Positions 53,034-61,098 of a stretch of 64,000 nt of DNA are shown in pieces (the first letter of the stretch is position 1; each line of letters begins with the position of its first letter). Origin of the DNA: Actinernus sp. WN-2022 (taxonomy: Eukaryota; Cnidaria; Anthozoa; Actiniaria; Actinernidae). The notes beneath the pieces are model-generated. The model searched no databases and was not told where the DNA came from. It saw only the letters and a list, made by a program, of their open reading frames with translations. The stretch is taken from positions 77,151,537 to 77,215,536 of the forward strand of contig JAOWCC010001589.1 of assembly GCA_030867875.1 (NCBI GenBank). Reading direction: 5' to 3'. The position numbers and the translations under genes are program-made.

Positions 53034-53574
53034 AGATATACTCGAGATATTCGGCGAGGACGTAACAGGCCCACCACCAACCACCCTAGACGTCACATCA
53101 GACAATCGCGAATCACTTTCGATCTTAGCCGCAACAGGCGTAACGAAAGAATACTTAGGTAAGAACTTTTCCCTAGGAGACATCTCTAGACTTCCTGAGA
53201 AAGAAATAGACAAGTTGTATAGGAGGTATCAGGCCGTCCTAGCTCAGCAAGTAACGAAAGGCTTAGTCGACGGTGTGACGCGTCTAGCTACCCGCCTAGT
53301 TGCCTACCTAGTACCAATAGATTCTCAAGAAGCACTGATCAAGGACCTACAAGAAGACCCTCTAGTCCGCAACGAAATCAGTGCTGCAACTGGCCTACTA
53401 TCACTCAAAGCAGGTCGCCTTGTAGCTCTAGCTAGCGTCCTATTCCACATATCTGGTCACGTAGTCATTCCTGGAACAACTGTTGAACCTCCACATATAC
53501 CTACTATATCGAATCAAGATGGAAGGACAGACGGATCAGATAACTGCGAATCCTCCAACGACTGTACCAACTAA
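53026..53574 (+). CDS. Conserved hypothetical protein, helical
   Basis: 182 residues, not recognised. Mostly helical and without membrane segments except a mildly hydrophobic stretch (GRLVALASVLFHISGHVVI, about 130-150). The sequence SLGDISRLPEKEIDKLYRRY has coiled-coil character. Starts within the end of the ATPase gene and overlaps the next gene by 56 bp in another frame. Probably structural. Confidence 0.5.
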   Translation: MDKDILEIFGEDVTGPPPTTLDVTSDNRESLSILAATGVTKEYLGKNFSLGDISRLPEKEIDKLYRRYQAVLAQQVTKGLVDGVTRLATRLVAYLVPIDSQEALIKDLQEDPLVRNEISAATGLLSLKAGRLVALASVLFHISGHVVIPGTTVEPPHIPTISNQDGRTDGSDNCESSNDCTN

Positions 53575-53875
53575 GAAAGGAAAAAATCCAAAGCGTGTTG
53601 CAGCAGGAAAATTAGCTTGGGAGAAGGTCACTGCCCGTGCAAAAGAAGCTCAAAAGAGGGAGATAGAACGTGAAAATGAACCGTCCAAAGAAACTGACGT
53701 AGAGAAAGGTCGGTTCGAAAACCTGACTATTCTCGCAGTCATCGGTACTGGCGCTACATTGTTTGGCACGTACTTTGCGTACAAGAAGTATGTAGATGGC
53801 AACACGCGAGCTGCTGCCGTTAGCACGACACAACCTGCAGCTCCGGCAAAGCCAACGGCACTAGACATGGAGTAA
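53519..53875 (+). CDS. Small basic protein with one membrane segment
   Basis: 118 residues from the ATG at 53519. The N-terminal part is very basic (KKGKNPKRVAAGKLAWEKV), followed by a charged helix and one membrane segment (NLTILAVIGTGATLFGTYFA). The C-terminus is rich in alanine and proline. The basic part resembles DNA-condensing minor virion proteins; function is inferred. The start overlaps the previous gene. Confidence 0.5.
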   Translation: MEGQTDQITANPPTTVPTKKGKNPKRVAAGKLAWEKVTARAKEAQKREIERENEPSKETDVEKGRFENLTILAVIGTGATLFGTYFAYKKYVDGNTRAAAVSTTQPAAPAKPTALDME

Positions 53876-53912
53876 CACTTAAAGACTCGAGACCATAGTA
53901 GTATATATCTAG

Positions 53913-54140
53913 ATGGAGAAGGAATTGACGAAGACGGCAACCGATGCAGTCAAAATCGTTGGACTCGCTGCTGGTATTGGGTGGATCGTAAAAAAGACCA
54001 CCAAGGAATCTATGCTTAGTGATCCTTCTTCTTCCATAGTGAATTACGCAAAGTGGACTGCCGTGATAGTTGGTAGCTTATACGCAAAGGAATATCTTGA
54101 GAAACAACTTGAGAAAGAAAAAGGAAAGACCAAACTGTAA
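53913..54140 (+). CDS. Small membrane protein
   Basis: 75 residues with two weak hydrophobic segments (IVGLAAGIGWIV and WTAVIVGSLYAKEYL) and a lysine-rich end. Preceded by GTAGTATATATCTAG. The stop overlaps the next start as TAATG. Not recognised. Confidence 0.5.
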   Translation: MEKELTKTATDAVKIVGLAAGIGWIVKKTTKESMLSDPSSSIVNYAKWTAVIVGSLYAKEYLEKQLEKEKGKTKL

Positions 54141-54568
54141 TGGCTGCAGCAATTGGAATGGCCATTTTCGGGGCTATATTGAATGCAACGGCATTTACTG
54201 GTGGGGGCATACTAGCTAGAATGCTTGGAAAGGATGGTGATGTAGATGCAGAACGAGAGAGACACGATAGGGCCACCGAAAAACTAGAACGTGAAATGAA
54301 AGCGTATAGAATCAAACGTCAAAGCTTATATGACTATGCACAAGAGCAGGAAGGTCTTGAACGCAAAGCACACAACGATCAAAGAGATACCAACGAAGCC
54401 TTAGTGCGATCCGATAAGTTACGTAAGGCGCTTAAACATCTCAAAGAGATGAAAGAACCCCGCTTATCTGACTACTACAAACCCTCAAACGATCAGAAGA
54501 CTGGCGAGTTGCTCTACGTTGGTGGTGGAATGCTAGGCGTTGGATACGCTATTAGTAAATGGATATAG
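54140..54568 (+). CDS. Coiled-coil protein with terminal membrane segments
   Basis: 142 residues. An N-terminal hydrophobic segment (AIGMAIFGAILNATAF, GGGILARMLG), a long charged coiled coil at about 33-105 (ERERHDRATEKLEREMKAYR), and a hydrophobic glycine-rich C-terminus (ELLYVGGGMLGVGYAIS). The fold suggests a membrane-anchored structural protein. It begins on the last base of the preceding stop codon. Confidence 0.5.
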   Translation: MAAAIGMAIFGAILNATAFTGGGILARMLGKDGDVDAERERHDRATEKLEREMKAYRIKRQSLYDYAQEQEGLERKAHNDQRDTNEALVRSDKLRKALKHLKEMKEPRLSDYYKPSNDQKTGELLYVGGGMLGVGYAISKWI

Positions 54569-54711
54569 ATACTACTACCCCTAAGCTACTACTAAGCTAC
54601 TTACTAAGCTACCCCTAAGCTACTACTAGCTACTACTAGCTACTACTAAGCTACCCCTAAGCTACTACTAGCTACTACTAGCTACTACTAAGCTACTACT
54701 AGGTTACTACT
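54569..54711. repeat. Tandem repeat CTACTACTAGCTACTACTAA
   Basis: A degenerate satellite of CTACTACTAG and CTACCCCTAAG units over about 140 bp, filling the gap between two plus-strand genes. Stop codons (TAG) are frequent in all plus frames. Confidence 0.9.
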
Positions 54712-54783
54712 AAAAAAAAAGAAAGGAAGAATGAAGAGGGTCACGCAACGACTTTCTTTATTCTTCCTTTTTTTTTTTTTTTT
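54712..54783. terminator. Hairpin with A/T tracts, copy 2 (inverted)
   Basis: The reverse complement reads GAATAAAGAAAGTCGTTGCG then TGACCCTCTTCATTCTTCC, closely matching copy 1 at 45916-45990. The A and T tracts lie outside the stem, as there. Confidence 0.55.
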
Positions 54784-54812
54784 ATCTGTTGAAGGTTGGG
54801 ACGTATAGATGT

Positions 54813-55844
54813 ATGATGGATTCTAAACTTGCGAATATCTTCTATGGTCCTATGGGCTATTGGAAAGGTCACTCTGCAATCGGTAAGCTATCGGTAGCAG
54901 CGAAAGCATCAGAAGACGTAGCTAGGAGTTGGTTGGAAAAGCAATCTATGTGGCAAATATATCTACCACCACCAAAACACATTCCACGACCACATTGGAC
55001 TGTATCGAAACCAAATGAAGTTCACCAAGCTGATTTGATATTCCTACCTCATGATCGACCTGGACGTGGAAGGAAACTATATAAGTATGCATTAGTGGTA
55101 ATCGATGTAGCTTCTCGATACAAAGAAGCCGAACCTTTGGCATCTAAAGATAGTGGTGAAGTTTCTGCGGCATTCGAACGAATCTATAAACGTAGTCCAC
55201 TAGAATGGCCAAAGACCTTGCAAGTAGATCCTGGTAGAGAATTCATGGGACGTATGTCTGAAACGCTAGAACTACATGGTACGAAAGTTCAACGAGGTGA
55301 GGCTGGTAATCATAGAGCGCAAAGTTTTGTTGAAAGAGCAAATAGGACTCTAGCTGAGAGATTGTTTGGGTATCAGTATGCACAAGAGATGGTGCTTACT
55401 TCGGAAGGATCCGATGAGCGTAGTAGAGAATGGGTAATTCGTTTACCAATGGTTATCAAAGCCATGAACAGTGAGGTGACTCGGTTGACTGGTAAAGAGC
55501 CTTCGAATTCTGTAGTGGCGCAACAAGTAGATCTGAAGACTCCTACGTATTCGCGAACCGTTGGATTGAGAGAAGAGCGTCTACCATTCGACGTTCTAGT
55601 TCGATATCTTTATGCACCAGGAGAATTGGAAGGAGGTGAAAAACGTAGAGCTACTGATCCTGTGTGGAGTTTGCAGATATACACCATTTCGCGAAGTGTA
55701 GTATCTTCGGGACAGCCTGTGCTTTACTACCTTGCAAAGGAGAAGGCCGCACCCAAACGTGGATTCGTTCGTGAAGAGCTACAAGTCGTTCCTAGGGATA
55801 CAGAACTACCACCAAAAGGAATTCTGTTTGTACCTAGACGCTAA
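54813..55844 (+). CDS. Retroviral-type integrase
   Basis: 343 residues from the ATG at 54813. The RNase H-like core has D at about residue 74 (HQADLIFLP), D at 139 (LQVDPGREFMG) and E at 174 (QSFVERANRTL), 35 residues after the second D: a complete D,D,35E triad. The C-terminal part (about 250-343) is beta-rich as in Polinton integrases and could be a chromo- or SH3-like domain. It inserts the element and makes the short target duplication. An N-terminal zinc finger is not obvious. The stop overlaps the PolB stop, tail to tail. Confidence 0.95.
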   Translation: MMDSKLANIFYGPMGYWKGHSAIGKLSVAAKASEDVARSWLEKQSMWQIYLPPPKHIPRPHWTVSKPNEVHQADLIFLPHDRPGRGRKLYKYALVVIDVASRYKEAEPLASKDSGEVSAAFERIYKRSPLEWPKTLQVDPGREFMGRMSETLELHGTKVQRGEAGNHRAQSFVERANRTLAERLFGYQYAQEMVLTSEGSDERSREWVIRLPMVIKAMNSEVTRLTGKEPSNSVVAQQVDLKTPTYSRTVGLREERLPFDVLVRYLYAPGELEGGEKRRATDPVWSLQIYTISRSVVSSGQPVLYYLAKEKAAPKRGFVREELQVVPRDTELPPKGILFVPRR

Positions 55845-58800
55845 ACAGCGTACTCTATTGGCTCGGTGTGGATTCCATCGGGAAGAACGCGTCTTTTGTC
55901 GTAGTAAGCCGATAGCCCAAGCTTCCATTGGTCGTAGGTTACCACACCTTCTGGCAATAGTCGGAAGCCTCGGTTTTCCGCCCTGTCGATACTACCCTGG
56001 AGGGCTGCTTTGAATCGATCCCACGAAATGTCATTGTGACGCCTAGACATACCTTTAGCGGAATACTTCTTGCTGCCACCCGTATCGACGTAGTAGGCTT
56101 TCGAGCATAGGGCAATGGCGCGCTGTCCTTCGAATTCGAGTTTGAAGAGTCCTGGCGTACGACTGCTCCACTTGTCCCAAGCTAGCCATTCCTTCCTATT
56201 GGCTTCGAAATCCTCACGTAGTTCCGGTCTTACAACCTCATCGAGGCTATTTCCCGAGAGGGCAATGTACGCACTGTCCGTGTCCATCTGGATGTATTCG
56301 AAATCATCTCGGTCGATGTACTTATCGAGGAAGTCGTAGTAGAACTCGAGCATACGCAGCTTTGCGAGCTGGTACACAGCGATACCTACTTGGAAAGGGC
56401 GTTTGATTCGGATCTGGTCCTTTCGGCTCTCGAGTTCGTATGCCTCACCAATCTCTTCCAGGTCTTCGAACCAAACACTTCGCAATGCCTTGTCCACAAC
56501 CTTCTCATCTTTTGTATAGGTGACTTTCGTTTGGCGTCCCAAGTCTTCGAGCAACTTTCCATAGGCGCTGTTTCCTAGCAGCTTGAACACATCTGCCAGC
56601 AAAGCCTCACCTTTATCTTCATCTCCCATACGACGTGCCTCAGTGACTTGGTCCACGAACCATCCGAAGATTTCTTTGGGTTCGTAGTCTATCGTGCGGT
56701 AGACAGCAGTGATCACTGCGCCATGATCTACATACCAAAGTAGAAGAGGAGCATAGAGTAGCAACTTCTTTCCAGAGAGACTCCCAACTAGCTTCTTTTC
56801 CTCGCTGAGCTTTCTACCTGTCTTTGTGAGGTAGGCCAACATTTCTGGAGGGATTGCTTCTTTGGGGATTTTCTTGTTGTAGAAGAAGGGTGGCATCTCC
56901 TCAAATTCCTTCCACAATTTCTTTGGTATCTCGATGTCTACTTCTGCATATCCAAACCACGTTCCACCAAGTAGACATTCAACGAATCCTTCAGTGGCTG
57001 GACCTGGATCGTCATAGTGCACAACCTTTTCTTTTCCACAAGGCATTTCGAATTCCATGGTAGAAAGATATAGGGCGTTGGCATCGTATCCAAGAATCTT
57101 ACGACAAGTCTTAGTTCCTCCCTGATGACTACGAATCTTAGTCACTCCTGCTTCGTGGAGTCTGGTGAACACTATGCTTGGACCTCCCACGACAGCGTCT
57201 TTCAGCATGTGGTAGGCTTCCTTACTTGGAGCGCGCATCTCAGCTCCCCTTTCTACACTACCTCGAAGCAGGAACTGTAGTGAGACTCCTGGGATGGACA
57301 CTGCGTCTTTCAGCATGTCTACTCCTTTCTCGTGATAGAAATCTTGCATCTTTTCGAGTGCCTCTAGGAATGGAACTACATCTAGGTCGTTGTAGTATCG
57401 TAGCCAGTCTGCAAAGGTTTCCATTCCTTTGTCGAGAAAGGTGCGCTTGCAGTCTTCGAACTCTGACATAGATAGTAGATGTTCTCTTTTCAACTTCGAA
57501 CCCCACTCTGGATAGTCTGGTAATCCAATGTGATCCAACTTGTCAGGAGAGTCAAACCACTCATATGGGAAGAAACTCTTTTGCAACTCACAGCCATAGG
57601 CAGCGACCCAACGTTCATAAGAAGTCCAGGTCCAAGGTAGTTGATCACATCTAGGAAACGGAAATCTGGGGTCAATAGGAACATAGTGGAATTGGCTTTC
57701 TTTGCTACCAGGATCTTTGAACAGGTGTCGGCAATGATTCCTACGAAGTGCTCCCTGATCAGATTGAGATCGTACCTGCCAGAGTTGAATCCCACTACTG
57801 GAACTTGGCTGATCCATTCGTCGATCTTCGCTTGTTGTTTCTTTGGTAGGGTGTCAAAAGAGAATTCAGGTGTCTTGGGGCAGAACTGTTCCACAACGAC
57901 TTCTTGGATTGTCTCTGCTCTTTGCTGGAGTTCTTCGACGAAGGCTTCGATGAGTTCTTTTGGATTGCGTCGACAGAGGTGGGTTGACTTTCGATTGTAC
58001 GTGTCGGCAATTGATACTGATATTGGGACATGGACGTTTTCGATGGTCAGGTGGTCTGTTGGTTGTCTTCCTTTTGTCGTGTCGAGATAGGCTTCGAAAT
58101 CGTAAACTATGAAGTGTGGGTAGACAGTTTGTGTTGGTGTGGGGACCGGTTTGTTTTTCTTCTTTGTGGAGCAGCCCCAAGCTTCCACTACTGTATAACC
58201 GGCTCCTTGTAGCTTTGCCGTTCTTTCACAGGTCTTGAGATAGAGCCTCCTTTCCCTAGGAAAACATTTCGGGCAGCCATGGAAATAGCATCCATGAAAT
58301 TGAAAGATGGTTTTCGAAATAGGTTCGTAGCCGTCGACCGGCGCTCCTTCTATCCAATGCTCTCCACCATGCCCACAAGCTGCATGATGAATGTGTTGTC
58401 CAATCCTTTTGGTTTCGCGTTCCAACCAGCATAGAGCGACTTTGCTGGCTGTGCTCTCTGGCCAGAAGGCTTTTTCGTATGCCGACTGGGGTACTGTAAT
58501 TACTTTTCCGGGGCAAACAATCTTCGTTTCGCCACGCCTGCAACGCTCTGCATGGCGGTGAAGGTTCGAGGCTTTTGTGAACCGTTGCTTACAATCGTTG
58601 CATACGTAGACACTCCCTATCTTGTCGATGTTCTTGATGTAGAAGGCATGTCCTTCGTATATCCCAATCGTCATCGTATGCTTGTAGTGAGCTGCATGTC
58701 GCGTCAGATGCCAAGCGCCATCCTCCGTGGGTTCATACACCCGAATGCCGATTCTAAAGTGCAACTCGACTTCCTCCAGCTGGTCTAAGGAAGTTCTGGG

Positions 58801-59430
58801 AACGTCTTGTGTGAGCGCTGTCAGGCGATAGAAGTGCTGGGCAAGTTTTCGAGCTTTGACGCAACACCTATCTACTCTTGCTCCTTCATGCATGGCAAGG
58901 CAGCGCCAAAGACATAGGTTGTCGCCATATCGATCAAGGGCAAGTATTCCTCTCTTATAGCGAAGCCATTGGGGCAGTGGACCTGTTCCCAACAGAAGCT
59001 GACGATCGATCACAACTTTAACATCCACATATATCCAACGAATGAAGGCCCATTGGGTATTTGGTCGATTGATGTTGTCGGGATTCAAACGAGCTGTCTC
59101 CTTGCTATTGACCCACTCTTCTGCATCTTCTAGGATGTTCACCCATGGAGAGCCTGGGACAGTCTTGGAGAATAGTATCACGCGTCCGTCATTGACATTG
59201 CGAATGCGATAGGTGTAGCTGTAGCGCAGATAGAAGCTGGTGTTTACCTTTGCAACTAGCTTTTCCATGATCCTAGGGGTCAAATCTCCTGCCACACCTT
59301 GGAAGAAGCGCCATCGGATAGTACGGCGACCTATCTCCATCCCCTCAAGCATTCCATCTCTCTCCTCTAGAATAGCACCTGCCTCTCGAGCTAGACTCCG
59401 TGGAAGTGGTTCACTACGTGGTCTCACCAT
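55841..59430 (-). CDS. Protein-primed DNA polymerase B, one frameshift
   Basis: About 1,195 residues in two frames, 59430 to about 57628 and about 57628 to 55841. In order: NLCLWRCLA block, a C2H2 finger (YVCNDCKQRFTKASNLHRHA, about 275-295), an endonuclease-like FQFHGCYFHGCPKCF (about 370), exonuclease motifs YDFEAYLD (about 443) and VGFNSGRYDLNLI (about 540), palm motif A DANALYLSTMEF (about 780), motif B KLLGNSAYGKL (about 950) and motif C MDTDSAYI (about 1050). All catalytic residues are present. The frame changes by one base at about 57620-57635, in the YLGPG region. I chose the ATG at 59430 over the upstream one at 59574, which lies in repeated TIR sequence. Marked as broken by one base. 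Confidence 0.93.
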
Positions 59431-59444
59431 TCTCCCTTCGATAT

Positions 59445-59600
59445 AACTATGTGTTAGGATAGCTTTAACAGATACTCCAAATTTGGATTTTATGTGTAAG
59501 GACGTTGCAGCGATATAACTATATGTAATTATATCTCTAATAGGATTATCAAGTTGGATTTTATGTACAAGCAATCGATGTCGATATAACTATATGTAAT
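59445..59600 (-). promoter_or_regulatory. Repeated promoter-like motifs before PolB
   Basis: On the minus strand ATAGTTATATCGA occurs three times at roughly 65-75 bp spacing (near 59592, 59524 and 59452), each within a unit that also contains ATCCAACTTGATAATCC-like sequence. The last is 15 bp before the PolB ATG. The duplication of the inner TIR sequence may have copied promoters. Confidence 0.55.
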
Positions 59601-59866
59601 CATATCTCTAATAGGATTATCAAGTTGGATTTTACGTACAAGAATGTCTAGTGACACTTTGAATGACCCTTAGTTACCCCTAGTAGTATAGTCGGAGTCA
59701 GATAAATACAACTTTTTCTTGTGCAAGAAAACTCAAACTAGTGACCACTTCATGACGCCACTTCATGACGCCCCTTGTGCAAGAATATTTTCGATTTTAG
59801 TGGTCGCTAGTTTGAGTTTTGTTGTGCAAGAAAAAGTGGTATTTATCTGACTCCGACTATACTACT
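59583..59866. repeat. Right terminal inverted repeat with 185-bp palindrome
   Basis: The outer 185 bp (59682-59866) are again a palindrome with AGTAGTATAGTCGGAGTCAG at both edges, but the inner arm is about 40 bp shorter than on the left and has a short CACTTCATGACGC repeat at the centre. The outermost arm matches the left outermost arm base for base, including the CCACT and CACAAC variants. Confidence 0.93.
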
Positions 59867-59871
59867 TGGCC
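59867..59871. repeat. Target-site duplication, right copy (TGGCC)
   Basis: Matches 44287-44291. Confidence 0.85.
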
Positions 59872-60126
59872 ACTTGTTTAAAAGAGTTGTTTCCTAGGGC
59901 CTCCCACGGACCCCACACAAATCGGAAACGCGTGGTAGAACAGCAGGGGGGTGGGAAGAAGAAGTAAAATATAAACGTAGAAGAAGGAGAAGAAGAAGGA
60001 GAAGAAGAAGGAGAAGAACAATTTGAACTGATCCAAACAAGAACAAGAGCCTGCAAAAAATTGAAGACAACGTGTAAAGATTACGAACTGAAAATCAAGA
60101 CGAAATTCCGCGCGACTCTGGCTGAC
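59872..60126 (+). pseudogene. Polinton A PolB, continuation after Polinton B
   Basis: In phase with the frame cut at 44291. After basic residues it reaches a TAA at 59965, then continues in the same frame with an EEG repeat and QFELIQTRTRACKKLKTTC to a GAC codon followed by GTAAGT, a strong splice donor. The segment after the stop has the character of the N-terminal region of animal Polinton PolB. No ATG follows the stop, which supports reading the upstream acidic part as the same gene. Confidence 0.55.
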
Positions 60127-60169
60127 GTAAGTCGAAAGTATGACTACACTAATTTTGGGTGTGACGTCA

Positions 60170-60275
60170 CGACCGCGCGCGGTGGCGCGTGGGATTAACG
60201 TCCCTGTTCAGAATTGCAAAGGAATTGGGTGGGTTCGAGTCCCCGCGCGTGGAATCCAATTTTTATTTTTATTTT
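60170..60275 (+). repeat. tRNA-derived SINE-like segment
   Basis: GGTGGCGCGTGGGATTAACG resembles an A box, and GGTTCGAGTCCCCGCGCG is a strong B box. It is followed by an AT-rich tail. It cannot fold as a full tRNA (no acceptor pairing). Confidence 0.5.
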
Positions 60276-60462
60276 TCCTTTCTCTCCCCTACCCTTAATA
60301 CATAGGACAACTATATATTTTATTTATTTATTTATTTATTTTATAATTTTTAAATTTTAAATTTATTTATTTATATATATATTTTATTTTTTATTTATTT
60401 TTCTTTCTCTCCCCTACCCTTAATACATAGGACAACTATATAAATATATTTATAATTTATTT

Positions 60463-60813
60463 ATTTATTCATTCATTCATTCATTCATTCATTCATTCAT
60501 TCATTCATTCATTCATTCATTCATTCATTCATTCATTCATTCATTCATTCATTCATTCATTCATTCATTCATTCATTCATTCATTCATTCATTCATTCAT
60601 TCATTCATTCATTCATTCATTCATTCATTCATTCATTCATTCATTCATTCATTCATTCATTCATTCATTCATTCATTCATTCATTCATTCATTCATTCAT
60701 TCATTCATTCATTCATTCATTCATTCATTCATTCATTCATTCATTCATTCATTCATTCATTCATTCATTCATTCATTCATTCATTCATTCATTCATTCAT
60801 TCATTCATTCATT
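60463..60813. repeat. Microsatellite (ATTC)n, about 350 bp
   Basis: Uninterrupted ATTC repeats, about 88 copies. Such a pure array is recent and probably polymorphic, and its assembled length is unreliable. Confidence 0.97.
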
Positions 60814-60818
60814 TACAG

Positions 60819-61098
60819 GCCCTTCAAGACGTTACCGCCGTCATAGAGAGGGTCCTGGACACCACCCTTGGGACCGCAAACCCACAAGATCGAGTACGGA
60901 TTACACTAGACGCCCCCCACATGGACTACCTACTTGCTTTCCCCTACCTGATGAGGGCCACCCTAACCCCTGCCCTGATCATGGCCAGAATTGGGGAGCT
61001 CACACAATCCAACCAAGAATTTGTGATGCAGGGCAATTTCCATGTCCACGTGTTTCACGTGGAAATACCGAGCAGGGGAAGGGGTCGTCCGGTGTACC
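60819..61098 (+). pseudogene. Polinton A PolB, N-terminal domain segment
   Basis: Reads ALQDVTAVIERVLDTTLG, RVRITLDAPHMDYLLAFPYL, then RATLTPALIMARIGELTQSN and FHVHVFHVEIPSRGRGRP. This is the N-terminal region of animal Polinton PolB (pattern RIxxxxxxLxxPxxxPFxxxxxLTxxxxxxxxExxxQSNxxFxxxxxxxVxxxHVxxP). It breaks off at 61098 where a TIR element has inserted. Confidence 0.8.

Larger units (their letters stand above)
44292..59866. mobile_element. Polinton B: Maverick/Polinton virus-like transposon
   Basis: A 15.6-kb element bounded by terminal inverted repeats starting AGTAGTATAGTCGGAGTCAG, with a 5-6 bp target duplication. It encodes the diagnostic set integrase, packaging ATPase, protein-primed PolB and candidate capsid proteins, plus about nine accessory genes, all but PolB with intact frames. 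Length and content agree with Polintons and their virus relatives (adintoviruses). It is AT-richer than the old Polinton around it. Intact frames and well-kept termini indicate a recent insertion. No cysteine protease (adenain-like) was seen, although one is usual in the group. Confidence 0.95.
60127..60818 (+). other. Candidate phase-0 intron in Polinton A PolB
   Basis: Starts GTAAGT, ends TTTACAG, 692 bp, and the frames on both sides join without shift to give a sensible helical segment (ATLAD then ALQDVTAVIERVL). It holds a tRNA-like piece, two copies of CCTACCCTTAATACATAGGA (60290 and 60412) and the ATTC array. It may be a true spliceosomal intron enlarged by repeats. Confidence 0.55.

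Noticed and set aside
56115..57471. Plus-strand frames opposite PolB of Polinton B
   Set aside because: Shadows of the polymerase coding strand; no known domain, and motif A, B and C are clearly on the minus strand.
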